NCBI RefSeq assembly: GCF_963678635.1
Contig: NC_087065.1
Coordinates: 20,039,623-20,103,622, forward strand
Direction: 5' to 3'
Origin: Symsagittifera roscoffensis
Lineage: Eukaryota; Xenacoelomorpha; Acoela; Convolutidae
DNA length: 64,000 nucleotides
Shown: positions 23,403 to 35,147 of the stretch, piece after piece
Position numbering within the stretch: the stretch's first letter is position 1
Layout of the letters: every line of letters begins with the position of its first letter
Translations under genes and position numbers: made by a program
Notes under the pieces: model-generated
The model's database searches: none
Told to the model about the DNA's origin: nothing
The model's input: the letters and a program-made list of their open reading frames with translations, nothing else

Positions 23403-24401
23403 TCAGGAAACATAGTACCACCAGTAAACTGCGTTAAAAAGAATGAAAGCGGTTGGGAAGAGACAGCGTGAGTATCTGTCAATTATAATGACCCTTTCTC
23501 CGCTGGGAATCTCTAAACTGAGCCAGAATGTGCAAAATGCCCGTAAGAGGGCGTATAATCCATTTGAATTGTGACTTTTCGTCTTGTGAGGTGGACAATG
23601 GAGTTCTGAAGGGTTCCCATCTGATAGAGTGAGGCGGTTAATTGATGATGGCATGGAGACATTGAAGGCCTGTTGTGAGTGGTGTGTGGAGGAGTGTCGA
23701 TGGCGGTAATGACTACTGGAAACACTACTCGAGTCTGTGATTGGCTGATTAATCGAAGGCGAGAGATGGGAGGAAAACGATGACTCGCTTTTTCCAACTG
23801 ACGCACTCTGAACCATGAAGGCCGGTTTGTAAACTACTCTCTTCACATTAGGTGGTTGCTGACTGGGCGAGGAGGCGTTATTATGCTTGGACGAATGGTT
23901 CCTTCTTTTCACTACTGATCCGTTTGATTTCAGATATGATTGATCGATCTCCTGCTGCTGTGCGGAATTCTGGACCATCGGTCCTGGATGAGTAAAACTT
24001 CCTGGTGTCTCTCGAAGACCCGAGTACGGCGAGGCGCCACCGCTGCTGTGATATTTCTGCATCATAGATGTTTCGGTCACCCGAGCTGATTGGTGTGCTA
24101 TCGGCAGGGCACCACCACGAGGAGATGGGAATGATTGGACGTATCCTTTGGCGAAATTCTGGGCCGACGCAGCTGATGTTTTCACAACTGATGGGGCACT
24201 AGGAGGTGCCTGTAAGTTATTGCCTACTGTATATGCGTTGCTGTTCCAGCTGTATGCCATTTTGCGTTGTCTGCTGGGGGGAATAGAGTTAGCGGAGAGT
24301 GAGGGAGTCAGCATCTTCCTTGGCAGATCGGGAGAGTTCGAGTTTATGGCTGATGTTGGAGTGGATAAGCGCAGTGCTATCATTTCATCCGGTGTCAGAG
24401 C
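23403..24401 (-). CDS. Channel exon 7 of 7 found (last): intracellular loop and M4
   Basis: Acceptor TTTTAAG at 24402-24403, phase 0, then ALTPDEMIALRLSTP. About 300 residues are a Ser/Pro/Asn/His-rich, apparently disordered part of the M3-M4 intracellular loop, with Gln-, His- and Ser-runs (SSHYRHRHSSTHHSQQ). The end is VIIIDRYSRCLFPTAFILF followed by NAVYWWYYVS and TGA at 23403-23405. This is a typical M4, preceded by the conserved I-D-[KR]-[YW]-S-R. The loop totals about 376 residues with the previous exon, roughly three times the usual length of vertebrate beta subunits. Such loops normally hold trafficking, clustering and phosphorylation sites. Confidence 0.92.
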   Translation of the reverse strand, partial: ALTPDEMIALRLSTPTSAINSNSPDLPRKMLTPSLSANSIPPSRQRKMAYSWNSNAYTVGNNLQAPPSAPSVVKTSAASAQNFAKGYVQSFPSPRGGALPIAHQSARVTETSMMQKYHSSGGASPYSGLRETPGSFTHPGPMVQNSAQQQEIDQSYLKSNGSVVKRRNHSSKHNNASSPSQQPPNVKRVVYKPAFMVQSASVGKSESSFSSHLSPSINQPITDSSSVSSSHYRHRHSSTHHSQQAFNVSMPSSINRLTLSDGNPSELHCPPHKTKSHNSNGLYALLRAFCTFWLSLEIPSGERVIIIDRYSRCLFPTAFILFNAVYWWYYVS

Positions 24402-24636
24402 CTTAAAACATCAGAGAACATATAGAAACTCATTTAAATAGAAAAAAAAATTGTTCATAGTGTCGATGTTGAAACACTTCTTTTTGGAGTTAACGACATG
24501 TACTTGATGTTAATTTACACAAAAGAATCGGTAAGCACCGTTTGAATACCTGATTGATACATACACTTAAACAAAAACGCGTTTTAAATGTTCAAATTCG
24601 AAAACGATAATTGTGACTCCGGGCGATTTCACTCAC

Positions 24637-25004
24637 ATCTGAGCTAAGGACCTTGCGCAGATTTTTGGCCGAACTTTCTGCAGAATGCCTCTGCTGGTTC
24701 CCCGTTGTCGTCATCTGGAGTGAACTCCTCTGAATCTGGGCTGGTACATTATGCATACTCTGTGAGCCAGCTGCAGCAGCTGTACTGGCGTTGTTGTTGT
24801 TGTGGTTGCCTTTGACAGTTTTGTTGAGTCGGTGTTTGATCTTCCAGAAGTTGTAGTTCACTATGGCGTACTCTATGAGAGATGCGAATACGAAGACGAA
24901 GCAAGTGAGCAGGTAGATGTCGATGGCCTTGACGTAGGAGAAGCGAGGCAGTGATGCTCTGGCACTGGTGAAGATGGTAGTCATTGTCAACACTGTGGTG
25001 ATTC
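24637..25004 (-). CDS. Channel exon 6 of 7: M2, M3 and start of intracellular loop
   Basis: Acceptor TTCCAG at 25005-25010; the exon opens with the second part of a split Gly codon, then ITTVLTMTT (pore-lining M2), [20 protein letters not shown] (M2-M3 linker) and [17 protein letters not shown] (M3). The remaining 72 residues begin the cytoplasmic loop and contain an Asn run and an Ala run ([14 protein letters not shown]). Donor AGAT|GTGAGT at 24636, phase 0. M2 position 2' (Ala in the preceding exon) and 6' Thr are those of picrotoxin- and cyclodiene-sensitive channels; sensitivity itself is an inference. Confidence 0.95.
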
Positions 25005-25260
25005 CTGGAACACAGAATCGGCCCTTGCTGCTATGCCAAAAACTTAAATGGCTTAGTTGGCAGAAACACTGTGCTTCAATTTTTGTTGCCTAAGTCGAAA
25101 ATTGGTTTTATAATAAACAGAATATAGGTAATTACGCGTACGGTTATCAAATCGGTCTTTTTTCGGGATAAAAACATGTTTAACAAAGTAGTTTGAATCA
25201 CTTGATAGCTTGATTTATAATAAATTCAAACTACTAGTTATCTGCGTTTGCGGGGAACAA

Positions 25261-25310
25261 CTGGTAAAAGTCCCAGGTTCGAATCGAGCCAGGACCTGTT
25301 TTTTTTTTAA
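25261..25310 (+). other. tRNA-like B-box remnant followed by T-run
   Basis: GGTTCGAATC at 25276-25285 matches the pol III B box (GGTTCGANTCC) except the final C. A run of nine T's follows within 15 bases. The T-arm stem does not pair and no matching 5' acceptor strand is seen, so a functional tRNA is unlikely; a tRNA-derived SINE or pseudo-tRNA fragment is possible. Confidence 0.25.
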
Positions 25311-27099
25311 AACTGAAAATGTCAGTTTCAAAAATCATCGGCTTATCATTTGTCTGATTGTTGTTGGCCTATCTATTTTTTCTATGGGTTAGTTGCCACA
25401 TTAGATTGTTTTTTTTTAGTTCTGAGCATTTTTTGTTGCATCCAAGTGGTTTGTATATTCTCTTTTTTTATTTATTGCTTTTAAACTTCATTCGGCCTAA
25501 ATGACGTATGTTTTCGAAGTATGTTTTTTCGGCTTCTTATTTACTTAGTTTTGCATCGTCTGAGTGAAAAAAGTAATTTCAATGCTAACTAATTGTCCTG
25601 TTGTCCTGCCGAAACACAAAAGGCAAAACATCTTTGTTTCGAAGATTAATGGCTCAAAAGTTTCCGAGACAACAAATATGTTTTCGGCTCAACGGAAGCT
25701 CACCCAAGTTTTGTCAGCTTAGTTTTCGATCGATAATTGTTTCCAAATAATTAGTTAACGCTGCCGATTTCTTACAAAACATTTTTTCAAAGTGAACATC
25801 ATTCGATACACATTTTTTTTTATTGTGGTTTTTCGACTTTGCCTTTAGCTTCATTTTTGTCTGCTAGCATTGTGTGACATTCAATTGATGCAACAAGACT
25901 GTGAACTTTATCTAAGTTTCCGGAAAATTCTTTTGATTTGAGCAAAAAATTGTTTACCAAAAACATTTTGGCAACCACCGTTTAAGAATTTTGCCTCCAC
26001 AAGGTCCGCACAATACGAGATCAAATTGTGCTTTTTTCAGATTGGAAATTCAAGTTTAAAGCCTTCAGATTTCTTGGTCCGGGTAATTTTAATCGACATT
26101 GTAAAGAACTAAATATAGCGCGCACTAATTATTCCAAATTCGTTTATTCAAACCCACAAAGTTTTGTGTAAAAATGCTCAGGTAAAGATTTTTCTAATTA
26201 TTAGCTCATTGCGTTAATATCTTTTAGATGTTAAAAATCTTCCGGTAAAGCTCCGTTTAAAAAATTAAACCTGTTTGAAGTGAGCAAAACAAAATCGAAA
26301 ATAAAAAATATCACTGGCTTGAATTTATCTGCAAAATAGAATACATCACTTGAATTTATGTACAAAATAGAAAAAATTCTTTGAAATTTTGTACAAAATA
26401 GATTTTATAACAATAAAATCATAGATTTAGACAAAAAAATTATCCTTTTTATTTTTTCTTAAAAAAGGAACGAGAATATGATGACTTTGTGTATGATATG
26501 AATATATATGATATGGTTCTCGTCAAGAAAGGTAAGTGACTGTAACTGAGAGTTAAAATATCATTCCTTATTTTCTTTCACTCAGTGCTTGCAAGAAGAC
26601 TTTTTGGCTCCCTTATATGGGTTCATTGCTGATATGACGCTGTAGCTTACAAATATGGGCTGGCGTGTTAGCATGTGTCTAGCATACCTATGTACTGGAT
26701 CGGAGTTAGAGAAATATTGGTAGCAAGCGGTTATACTATATTGCTTTTTATCCTAAAAAATTTACCCTAAATGATAAAAATGTAAGCAAATGATCCCGAC
26801 AAAAAAAATGATAGTATACATTGAGCCAAAAAATGGATGGAACTAAAACTTGGAGAAAAAAACAAATATAATTTCAGGAGCATGAAATAGTTTTATGAAG
26901 TCATGAAGTCAACAAAAAACTTTTTCGTTTATAAGATTCACTTCATAACCATCACATATGTAAAACTTCGAGTGACTTTTAACAGTTCAACAAGTTTTTT
27001 TCAATGGCAAGTGACAGATTGAAGATAAACTCAAACTATAGCCTCTTGAGTGTAATGAAATTTGAATATAGATTTTTTAAAATAAGTAAACGAAAAAGA

Positions 27100-27709
27100 A
27101 ACAAGGATAGCCGGTTGCAATAGCACAGAATGTTCCGACCAATATTAAAATATTAAAGCAAAATTATTTATTCAAGTTAGTGTCATTTTTTGGCATGGTG
27201 TGATAAAGGAATCTGAGCGAAAAAACAAAGCTCGTGCATTTTCGTCAGTCATTGTAAAATATGCAAATTGCAAAACAATTTTTGAAGACAAGTAACAAGA
27301 AAAAAAAAATTAAAAAAAACTTTATTTTTTTTTAATGTTTCAAAAACAATTTTTGAAATTTTGAAGTTTTTGATTCCTAAGATAAAGCTAAGAACTCAAA
27401 AAACTAATTTCGTTTGAGTAAAAATAAATTTCCAAGGCTTAAGCTAAGCTTAAAAAAATTAATGTAAGCCTGTTCATTCGCAAGAAATTAGACGAAAAAT
27501 AAAAAATTTCTAAACGGTTTTTCTTCACACTGGGTTAACTTTTCTCAAAATTTTTGAATGTCATCAAATCACGACTAAAAGAGCTTTATTATGATATATC
27601 TCAACCCAGTCCAAAAATTAACCGATGGTAGCTGATTTTGGGTGGAAAACAAAAAAACTAAAACACACACGAATACAAAGTTCCTCCCCATTTTCAATGG
27701 TCGGAACAA
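27100..27709 (-). mobile_element. HINE-like element, family 2, copy 1
   Basis: Reverse complement of the design seen at 29295-29911. On the minus strand it starts TTGTTCCGACCATTGAAAAT with a CCATT/AATGG hairpin. It ends with GTCGGAACATTCTG...GGCTATCCTTGTT. The GTCGGAACA near the 3' end is an inverted copy of the 5' terminus, but set back from it, as in asymmetric terminal inverted repeats of Helentrons. No coding capacity. Confidence 0.7.
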
Positions 27710-27740
27710 CAAGGCTGCTCGTATGTCAGCGTAAAACGTT
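27709..27740 (-). mobile_element. Family-1 HINE 3'-end fragment abutting family-2 element
   Basis: AACAAGGCTGCTCGTATGTC is the reverse complement of the family-1 3' terminus. It is joined directly to the 5' end of the family-2 copy (CGGAACAACAAGG), the same head-to-tail junction seen within family 1. The rest of the element is unrecognisable. Confidence 0.5.
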
Positions 27741-28429
27741 TGTCAGGTAAATATAAGGTTTTGCCTGTATCTTAGAGCTTTTAGCTTTAAAAAGTTTTTG
27801 CCTTGAACTCTATATATTAATTTAAAAAAATGAAAGATTTTTTTGTTCAATTTTGTCTTCTTTTTAGCGTCTCATATCCAGGCCCCAAAAAATTTTGCTA
27901 GCAGAAAATTTTAGCAGAAAGGGCTGACTTTAGTTTATAGAGCAGATTATTTTATTGAGCAGCAGATTTCAATCATACGGCAGAATTTTTCAATTTTTCT
28001 CTTTTAAAATCATAAAACGAAAGCTGCAATTCTATTTCTCGGAATTTCCAAAAACGCATCAGTGCTTTAACCGACTAAATTTTGGACTAAGTCTGTTCTA
28101 TTTCTCAGAAACACAAAAACTGAACCTATCCGCGACTCTACTAATCTAATTTTTACCTTGCTTCCTGAAAGTGCTCTGATTGTTTTTCAAATTGATTTTT
28201 TTGTTTCAAAAAGCGATAAAAAACAGCGATTATCACCGCATGATTAATGAGAATTTTTCTAGAGCTAAAAAGCATAATTTTTCCAAGAAAGCAGTAGAAT
28301 TTGTCATATACATCAGGAGAAATCTTTGTGGCCATATCGTACTGATCCTTTCCAAGTTCACTTTGGAATGATTTAACTTGCTGTTTACGAGTGTTATAAG
28401 AACGCAACATAGCGCATGTCACTTTTCAA

Positions 28430-28636
28430 AATTAGCCAAGTTGGCAATTTTGAACCTCCAAAATTTTACAAAACGTGATCACTGTGAAAAAATAGTTTTA
28501 AATTTGAGGGCAGGGTTTCAGATGTCCTTAAAGAATAATGACAAAACAACTCAGATGAAAATTCGAAAGTTAAATGATAAAAAACTAACTAGACATAAAT
28601 ATTCTATACTTTCTTAGTCGAAAGTAGGAACAACTA
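28430..28636 (-). mobile_element. Diverged family-1 HINE 5' half
   Basis: Features in family order (TTGGCAATTTTGAACC, ACAAAACGTGATCACTGTG, TCGAAAGTAGGAACAAC) match the 5' half of the element in minus orientation with many substitutions. The 3' half with hairpin is absent. A second short piece in the other orientation follows at about 28668-28700 (AATACTTGTGCTGGGCATGG). Confidence 0.45.
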
Positions 28637-29294
28637 ACGGTTTTTTTTTGTTTACTTGAAGTAAAATGGCAGAATACTTGTGCTGGGCATGGTTTGTACT
28701 GTCGGTATAATGGTTTTTGACGTAACTTTAATAAGTCTGAAAAATAAGGATAGGATGCTTTGATTTCAAATTTTACCAGAAAAACTCTGATTGTATTTTT
28801 TAAGATTAACGGCTGTGTACCAATTAAGCTATGAAAAATTCTGCTCATCAAAAGTTCTTCTACAAACGCATGGGTTTGTAGGAAAACAATGAAAAACAGA
28901 TTTACTCATCACAGAATCGGTGCAAATGTAATTGAGCAACTAATAACGTGATTTAAATATTCACTACGAGAAGTTAATTCGGAAAATCCGCCTTTCAATA
29001 CAGTGACCTTTCAAGTTTTCTTGTTCTACGAAGCCTTCTCAGCCTACATTCAGACTTCAAAAATTTTATAATTCAGCTCAAAGTCATGAAAAAGGGCTTA
29101 ATTTTAAAAAGTTTTGGAATTTATCAAAGCTTAAAAGAATCGGCATGAACTATTAAATATAGCATATTGAACTATTGAATATAGCATGAACTAATAAATT
29201 ATCGTTATTCTTGATTTTGCAGTCAATTCAATAGGTTAAATTGGATACAAATATAATTTTTTTTCAAACTTTTTCTTAAAACTTTTGTTTTTTG

Positions 29295-29911
29295 TTGTTC
29301 CGACCATTGCAAATGGCGAGGAACTTGGTATTCAGGTGTGTTAATTTTTTTTTCACGCAAAATCAGGTACCACAAATAACCTTTAGATTGAGTCAAAAAT
29401 ATATTATATTGAAGCCCCCTTTAATTATGATTCGAGTGACCTACAAAATTTCTGTTTAAATTTTCCCAGTGATGAGAAAAATTACTTCGAAATTTTTGAG
29501 GTTCAGTCTAGTTTCAAGCGACTAACGCGATCGAATAACATTTATTATAAAAAAATTCAACAATTAGGCTGAAAAAAACTTATTTACTTCAACTGAAAAT
29601 TGCATTCAAAATTTACTTTAGCACTTTCCCGGCCATGAAAATTTTTTAAAATAAACGAAAAATTATTGTGCAAAACAACAAATTTTTTTTTTTGAAATTT
29701 CTATCTAAATATATTTTTGTCTGTTGTTCATTTTTTGAAGCCAGTTGTTTTTGAGCATGCCTTTTTGACTTAATTTTTACGCGCTTGTGTAGTTCTCGCA
29801 TTACAACATGGACAAAAAATAACGACACTAAATTGAGAAAAAAAAACATATTTTCTTAAGTTTTTTTTGTTAATAATGTCGGAACATTATGTGCTATTTG
29901 CTATCCTTGTT
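29295..29911 (+). mobile_element. HINE-like element, family 2, copy 2
   Basis: Starts TTGTTCCGACCATTGCAAAT (stem CCATT/AATGG) and ends ATAATGTCGGAACATTATG...CTATCCTTGTT. Near the 3' end ATAATGT and ACATTAT can pair around CGGA. The interior (for example GAGGAACTTGGTATTCAGG) matches the inverted copy at 27100-27709 and not family 1. No coding frame of note. Confidence 0.7.
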
Positions 29912-31292
29912 TTGTTAAATTTTTGGTTTAAATCTTCTTAATAATATGGGTAGAACGGTTAAGACTGGAGGAATCAAATTGCTGTATTAGAATGATGTCA
30001 AATGGAATAGGTGTAAGTTGGAGTTTGGGAGGGCGGGGTGCTTGAAAGTCTACGGTTCCAGTTTACTCTATTAAATTCCTTAATATCCATTTTAGTTTTC
30101 TAAAAGCGAAACTATGATGGTTAAGCTTTCTAACTAAAGCAACCATTTAACAAAACAAGGCTAGTGATTATTGCTTAAATGGCGTGGAGTATTTGAAACG
30201 CAGCTATTTTTTTTTGCAAAAAGAAGTTATGAAAAAAAGAATGCTCAGGAACTATGCTATAGGTTGAGTTTGTGAGCAAGTGTTTCTAAGGCACCAAGTA
30301 GAACCTTCCTTTTCAATTAGGTTACGTGCCAATTGCAAAAAATTGGCGTTAAATCAATCTGTTACAAAAATTTGGAAAGTTTGCCGAAACATCCAGAAAT
30401 CAGGCAAATTCATAAATCTGAAAAACAAGGAAAACCACGTGCAGCCAAACATTTTAAACTCAATTTATATTCATGTTTTAAAAGTACTGAAACCAACTTC
30501 TAAAATACAATACAAGAAAAAATACAGTGAACAACAGAAACAATACAGTGACCTATTAACGCCGTTCTTTTTCTACAATTTTGAAATATGCATCACAATG
30601 AATCTTTAGACCTGCAGATAAAACGAAAGCTGCTCCTTACATACACAAAGTAGTTTTTTTCCAGTGAACTTGTTGCCTGTTATTTCTCTATTATAAATTT
30701 TTTGTGTATTTTTTGTGATAAGTAAATATTGTGGCGTGAATATATGCTTGGAGATTTTTTTTATTGAGACCAAGTTTTAATTTAGGTTATACTTGTGACC
30801 AATTTATTATAATTGTCACGGCTTTCCAACAAAAAGACGAAAAATTTGTGTTGTGCTTGATGCGGCAATTTTTTTATCAGAATTTTTCAATTGGTTTGTT
30901 TTCTCAACAGATTTTTTTGACAAACTGAAAAACATCAAAATCTGGAGCTTCAAATGAAAATGTAAATTTCACTGGAAGCTTTTGTAATTTTTGGGGCTTT
31001 GAAAGTTGCCAGTTTGACCAATTTGAGATAGTTACCAGGGGTCATAATTCAGTCTGTTAATGAAAAATCGACCAATTAATATAGAAAAAATTGTTGCAAA
31101 TTGATTTAATTAAGGCGAATCATTTGATCTCATCAACTCTTTCCGTATTGACAAGAAATGAATTGAAATCAATAATGTCGCAAAAACCTGAAAAAATTAA
31201 CTTGAATCAAGTTAAAAGAGATTTAGTTTGAGATAAAAATAAAGTTTAAAAATCAGTTTACAATCGATTCAAGTCCATTTTATGGCAATTTA

Positions 31293-31801
31293 TTGTTCCG
31301 ACTTTCGTAACGAAAGTTACGGGACATTTATGCTCGGGGTGGGTTTTTTTCTTAAGACAAATTTCGATTTTTTAACTAGCCATTTTTGACTGAATTTTTT
31401 ATATCATTCAAAAGTTATTATTATCCTGAGCTTAAATTTGAAAAGATATTCCACGTGTGATTTTTTTCGTTAAGTTATGGGGGTTTTAAGATTGTCATTT
31501 TGGCCAATTAGGGACAATTAACGCGCGATTTATTTCGCACGATTAACGGGTAAGCAAAGATTTAATCCATCTTAGAAATTGTTTCAAAATGGTTGAAGGA
31601 CGTTTTTTTCTGTAATTGATTTGTTACTAGGAGCGAATTTTATCTCTTCGTGGTTTATATGGCGTGTGGGGGGATGATTTATAAAATAAATCTCAAACTT
31701 TCTTTTTTATTACATTAAATTTTTCAAGTTATTACTGCTCCATAGACCTTAAAAGGCAGTCGGAACATTCAGGGCTTCACCCTGATACGAGCAGTCTTGT
31801 T
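31293..31801 (+). mobile_element. HINE-like element, family 1
   Basis: A complete copy. The 5' end TTGTTCCGACTTTCG is followed by a CGAAAGT arm that pairs with ACTTTCG. The interior carries GCTCGGGGTGGG, GGGACAATTAACGCGCG, GGCGTGTGGGGGGATGA and TTATTACTGCTCCATAGACC. Near the 3' end come GTCGGAACA, the CAGGGC..CCCTG hairpin (one mismatch here) and GATACGAGCAGTCTTGTT. No ORF, so movement would need helicase in trans from an autonomous Helentron. Confidence 0.85.
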
Positions 31802-33407
31802 TTGGTTTCAATTTCATTCAATCTTTCAATCTCAGTTTGTCAGCGCGGGTTTGTAAACTAGGAGCGGGAAATAAAACTATCATTTGTACTTCACATAATA
31901 TGTGTGTTTGAGGGAAAGGATTTTTTTGAGAGTTTTGTCGTTTACGAGGTCAAAATGTGCACTGTTTGTTTAAAAGGCGCAAAATTTGTTTAACATCTTA
32001 AAACTTTTTCGGAACGATCAAAAAACCAAAAGAACAAAAAAAAGAACAAAGAGAGCGCACTTGTTGCGGAGTCCGCTTCAATTCGCAAAAAAAAACAGAA
32101 TTTGGCCTCGTAATGCTCAATTTTATCCAACACGTAGACTCAGCTTTTTTTGGTTAGTCAATTTTTTTGTGAAAATACAAAAATATTCGTGGTCAAAATG
32201 AATATATTTTATGTCGAGTCAATTCACAATTTGTAACATTTGGCAACTAAACGGAAATAATCGACCAGCTTCTTTGACTCTGCTGAAAAAGAGAATTTTG
32301 AAAAACCATCTTTTTACGATTGAAAAGGTTTTAATATGATAACACACACTCTACACAGTAAGTTTTCTTTGGGTGAGTGCGCTCAGCTCTAAATGGAGTC
32401 TGATTTTTGAAAATCAATTTAATCTACAATTTACATTTCCATGAATCCTTTCACAACCCCATTCAAAAAATTTTGAGATGTTTAAAGTGTGTTATTGCTG
32501 TTGATTGCGAAAGAGTCTGAAGATAACTTTGATTGTAATCTATGAAATTTTTAAGTCTTAAATTATTGATGAAACTGTTCTGACGCTGCATTGATTTTAT
32601 AAGAATCCTCTAGTCTCAATCTCCAGTGACTTGGTGCTGCTTTTTGAAGTCCCTTTTCTAAAATTGAGAAATTCTACCTTCGCTTTCTAACAGCACTTAA
32701 AAGGCTCTTTAGTCTGTTTACATAACTCTATTTGGGTATTTTTACATATGTATTTTTGCGATATGGGCCTTCCGGCGTCAAGTTCAAAGAAGACTTTTCC
32801 CAGAGCATTTAAGCAATTTTAAATCCTTCGTTAATTCATCGCTCAAGAAAGACGGCACGGTATCACTAAAGTATGGTAACTGCGTGGAAACTGTCCATGC
32901 CTGCATGTACATTTAGTCTTCAGGCTGTGCCATGGGACAGTCAAGTACTGCAATACTGCAGTCAGGGTATTGTATTTGGTGTTGAAATGGGCATCTTAGG
33001 GCGCAAGAGTGTTGTAAAAGTGGAGCTGCTTCTCAGTGGCGGCTGCCTTTGTTGGCGCCTAGGGTGAATTGGAATTAGTTGAGGGGAGAGTGGCTTACAG
33101 AGTTTCTTTCAATCAACGAAATTGAGACCCCCTTTAAGTGTACTTGACAACCTTTTGACCGCCTCTCCCTCTTGTTTTTTAAACTCCTGGGACATTAATT
33201 AACTATCAAAGTGTACTATAGCATGCAAGGGTTAATAGGGGATGAAAGCAGAATTAGACAAATATATGGTTGCCGAGCCAATGGTTACGCAAAAACCGAA
33301 AAGCACAGCCCATTTTAGACGTCTCACTTGAAATGAAAGTCGAGTCCCCAAAAAGGAAGTCAAGTTTTTATTGTGATTTTTTTTATTGATGCTTATGATT
33401 GAGCCCA

Positions 33408-33770
33408 CGGGCGGATCTAAGATTTTCTGGAGAGGGAGGGGCGGATTTTCAAAAAAAATTGGAAGCTCTCACAAATCACAATAAAAACCCTATGTTGACC
33501 AAATTTTCTGCACCATAGGCAAAATTTGGAAAATAAGCAGGCCAAAAAAATGCGTTTTATGCACTTTTCGGAAAATTTAGACCTAAAAATTGTGTGTTTT
33601 TTTCGGCTCGCGCTTCCCCCTCAAATTTAGTACCTATTGGTGCCCAAGGCGCCTTAGAAAAACTTTTGGATCCGCCAGCCATAAATGGATATCATAAAAT
33701 TGTGCAAAGCGGGAGGGACCCTTGGGTCGCCAGGGCTCCAATCCTTCCAGATAAACTTGGCTGTCCCATA
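33408..33770 (+). mobile_element. Partial hAT-like MITE
   Basis: GGGCGGATCTAAGATTTTCT at the left matches the terminus of the intact copy at 33783. Interior blocks (TTGACCAAATTTTCTGCACC, GGCGCCTTAGAAAAAC, GGGACCCTTGGGTCG) occur in the same order. The right terminus is missing; the intact copy begins 12 bases later. Confidence 0.6.
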
Positions 33771-33782
33771 TAACAATGTATG

Positions 33783-34166
33783 CAGGGGCGGATCTAGGAT
33801 TTTTTCGAGGGGGCGGACTTTCAAAAATTTTTCGAAAATTTTGACGACCTTTTTTTTTTAGGTCGACCAAATTGATTTTCTGAGCTCTTCTTAAGCACTA
33901 AAAGGTCCCTGATTTGGCGAAATTTTCAGCGCCGCAGGCAAATTTGTGAAAAAACAGGTCAAAAAAGCCGTTTTGGCGCGCGCTCCCCCTCAAAGTCAGT
34001 ATATATTGGCGCCAAAGGCGCCTTTAGAAAAATTTTAGGGTCGGTCGGCAAAAAATGGATTTCTTAAAAAGTACCAAAGGGGGGACCCTTTGGGTCGGCA
34101 GGGGGTCGAATCCCTGAGCGAAGGGTGCGAATGCCCCCCGCCCCCCCCCCCCTAAATCCACCCCTG
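33783..34166 (+). mobile_element. hAT-like MITE with 8-base target-site duplication
   Basis: The element starts CAGGGGCGGATCTAGG and ends CCTAAATCCACCCCTG, an imperfect terminal inverted repeat of about 16 bases. It is flanked by AATGTATG at 33775-33782 and again at 34167-34174. An 8-base duplication and CAGGGG termini are hallmarks of hAT transposons. At 384 bases with no transposase frame it is non-autonomous. The 3' part has a C-tract (34134-34152). Confidence 0.88.
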
Positions 34167-34341
34167 AATGTATGTATGAATGATGGAAAAATTGAAAAAG
34201 CATAAGTAAAATCACAGACAAGGCTCGCTGGTTGCTGTTCAATCAGCCCATAATAGTATTCCGACCACTACGTTTTTTTTACTATTTTCCCTAAAACATT
34301 TTTTCAAATCTTTCACAGGGTAAATGGAATTAATATGAAAG

Positions 34342-34913
34342 TTGTTCCGACCACACTGATTTGAGAGAAAAAAAATTTCGTTAAAACAAATTTTTTAAAT
34401 CTTGAAGAAAAAACTTGCATCAACTTTTTTTTAAAAAAATTCGATAGTTTTTGCCTTGTAAATGGCGACTGAATTAGATAAAAAAAGAATGAGAATAAAA
34501 CGCAATAATACTTCAAAAACCTTTCAAAGCGTAGGAAGCATTTTCGGCGTATGCAGGTCAACCGGGGGGGGGGGGGGGGTTGAAAAGTTTCTGGCGAACT
34601 TGGGACAATTAACGTGCGATATATTTCGCGCTATTAATGCGCAAGCGGAGATTTAATTCGTCTTAGAAATTGTTCAAAAGGGATTGAAAGAAGCTTATTT
34701 ACCACAATTGATTTGTTACAAGAAGCAAAATCTATCCTTTTGAACTTAATATGGCGTGTGGGGGGATGATTTTCATTTAAAAAAATCAATTTTTAGAAGA
34801 AAAAAAATTCAATTTATTTTATTACTTTTAGTTTTTATAGGTTATTACTCCTCCATAAACTTTAAAAGTCAGTCGGAACATTCAGGGCTTCGCCCTGATA
34901 CGAGCAGTCTTGT
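34342..34913 (+). mobile_element. Family-1 HINE with replaced 5' part
   Basis: From about 34590 (GGGACAATTAACGTGCG) to the 3' end (CAGGGCTTCGCCCTG, GATACGAGCAGTCTTGT) it is a good copy. The first 240 bases begin TTGTTCCGAC but then differ from the family and include a run of 16 G's at 34564-34579. Either a 5' variant or a chimaera, as is common when Helentrons capture new 5' sequence. Confidence 0.65.
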
Positions 34914-35147
34914 CTTATTTTCTCATGTTTTATTCATTTTAGAAGAAAAAAATAAAAAAATCCCACTATTCCAACTTTTTATCGGGATATTCTTTCTCAA
35001 AATTATTTTAGTTGCTTTTAGGTGGCCTTAAGTTTAGTTCACATGATTTGCTGGCACTCATTTCCCACCCTCCTCCCCCTACCTCCTTTTGTAATAATGT
35101 GCTACTTGATCATGTCTTATAGAGTGACGCACAGTCTAATTATTAAT

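Noticed and set aside
23513..24441. Alternative frames within the last channel exon, on both strands
   Set aside because: The frame ending in a canonical M4 and joining in phase to M3 is clearly the coding one.
25261..25310. A functional tRNA gene
   Set aside because: Only the B box and a T-run are convincing; the T-arm stem does not pair and no acceptor stem partner exists upstream.
31293..31801. Calling the 0.5 kb family a TIR-type MITE
   Set aside because: The inverted copy of the 5' end is inset from the 3' end, termini are not symmetrical, and no target-site duplication was visible at the copies checked; the Helentron model fits better.
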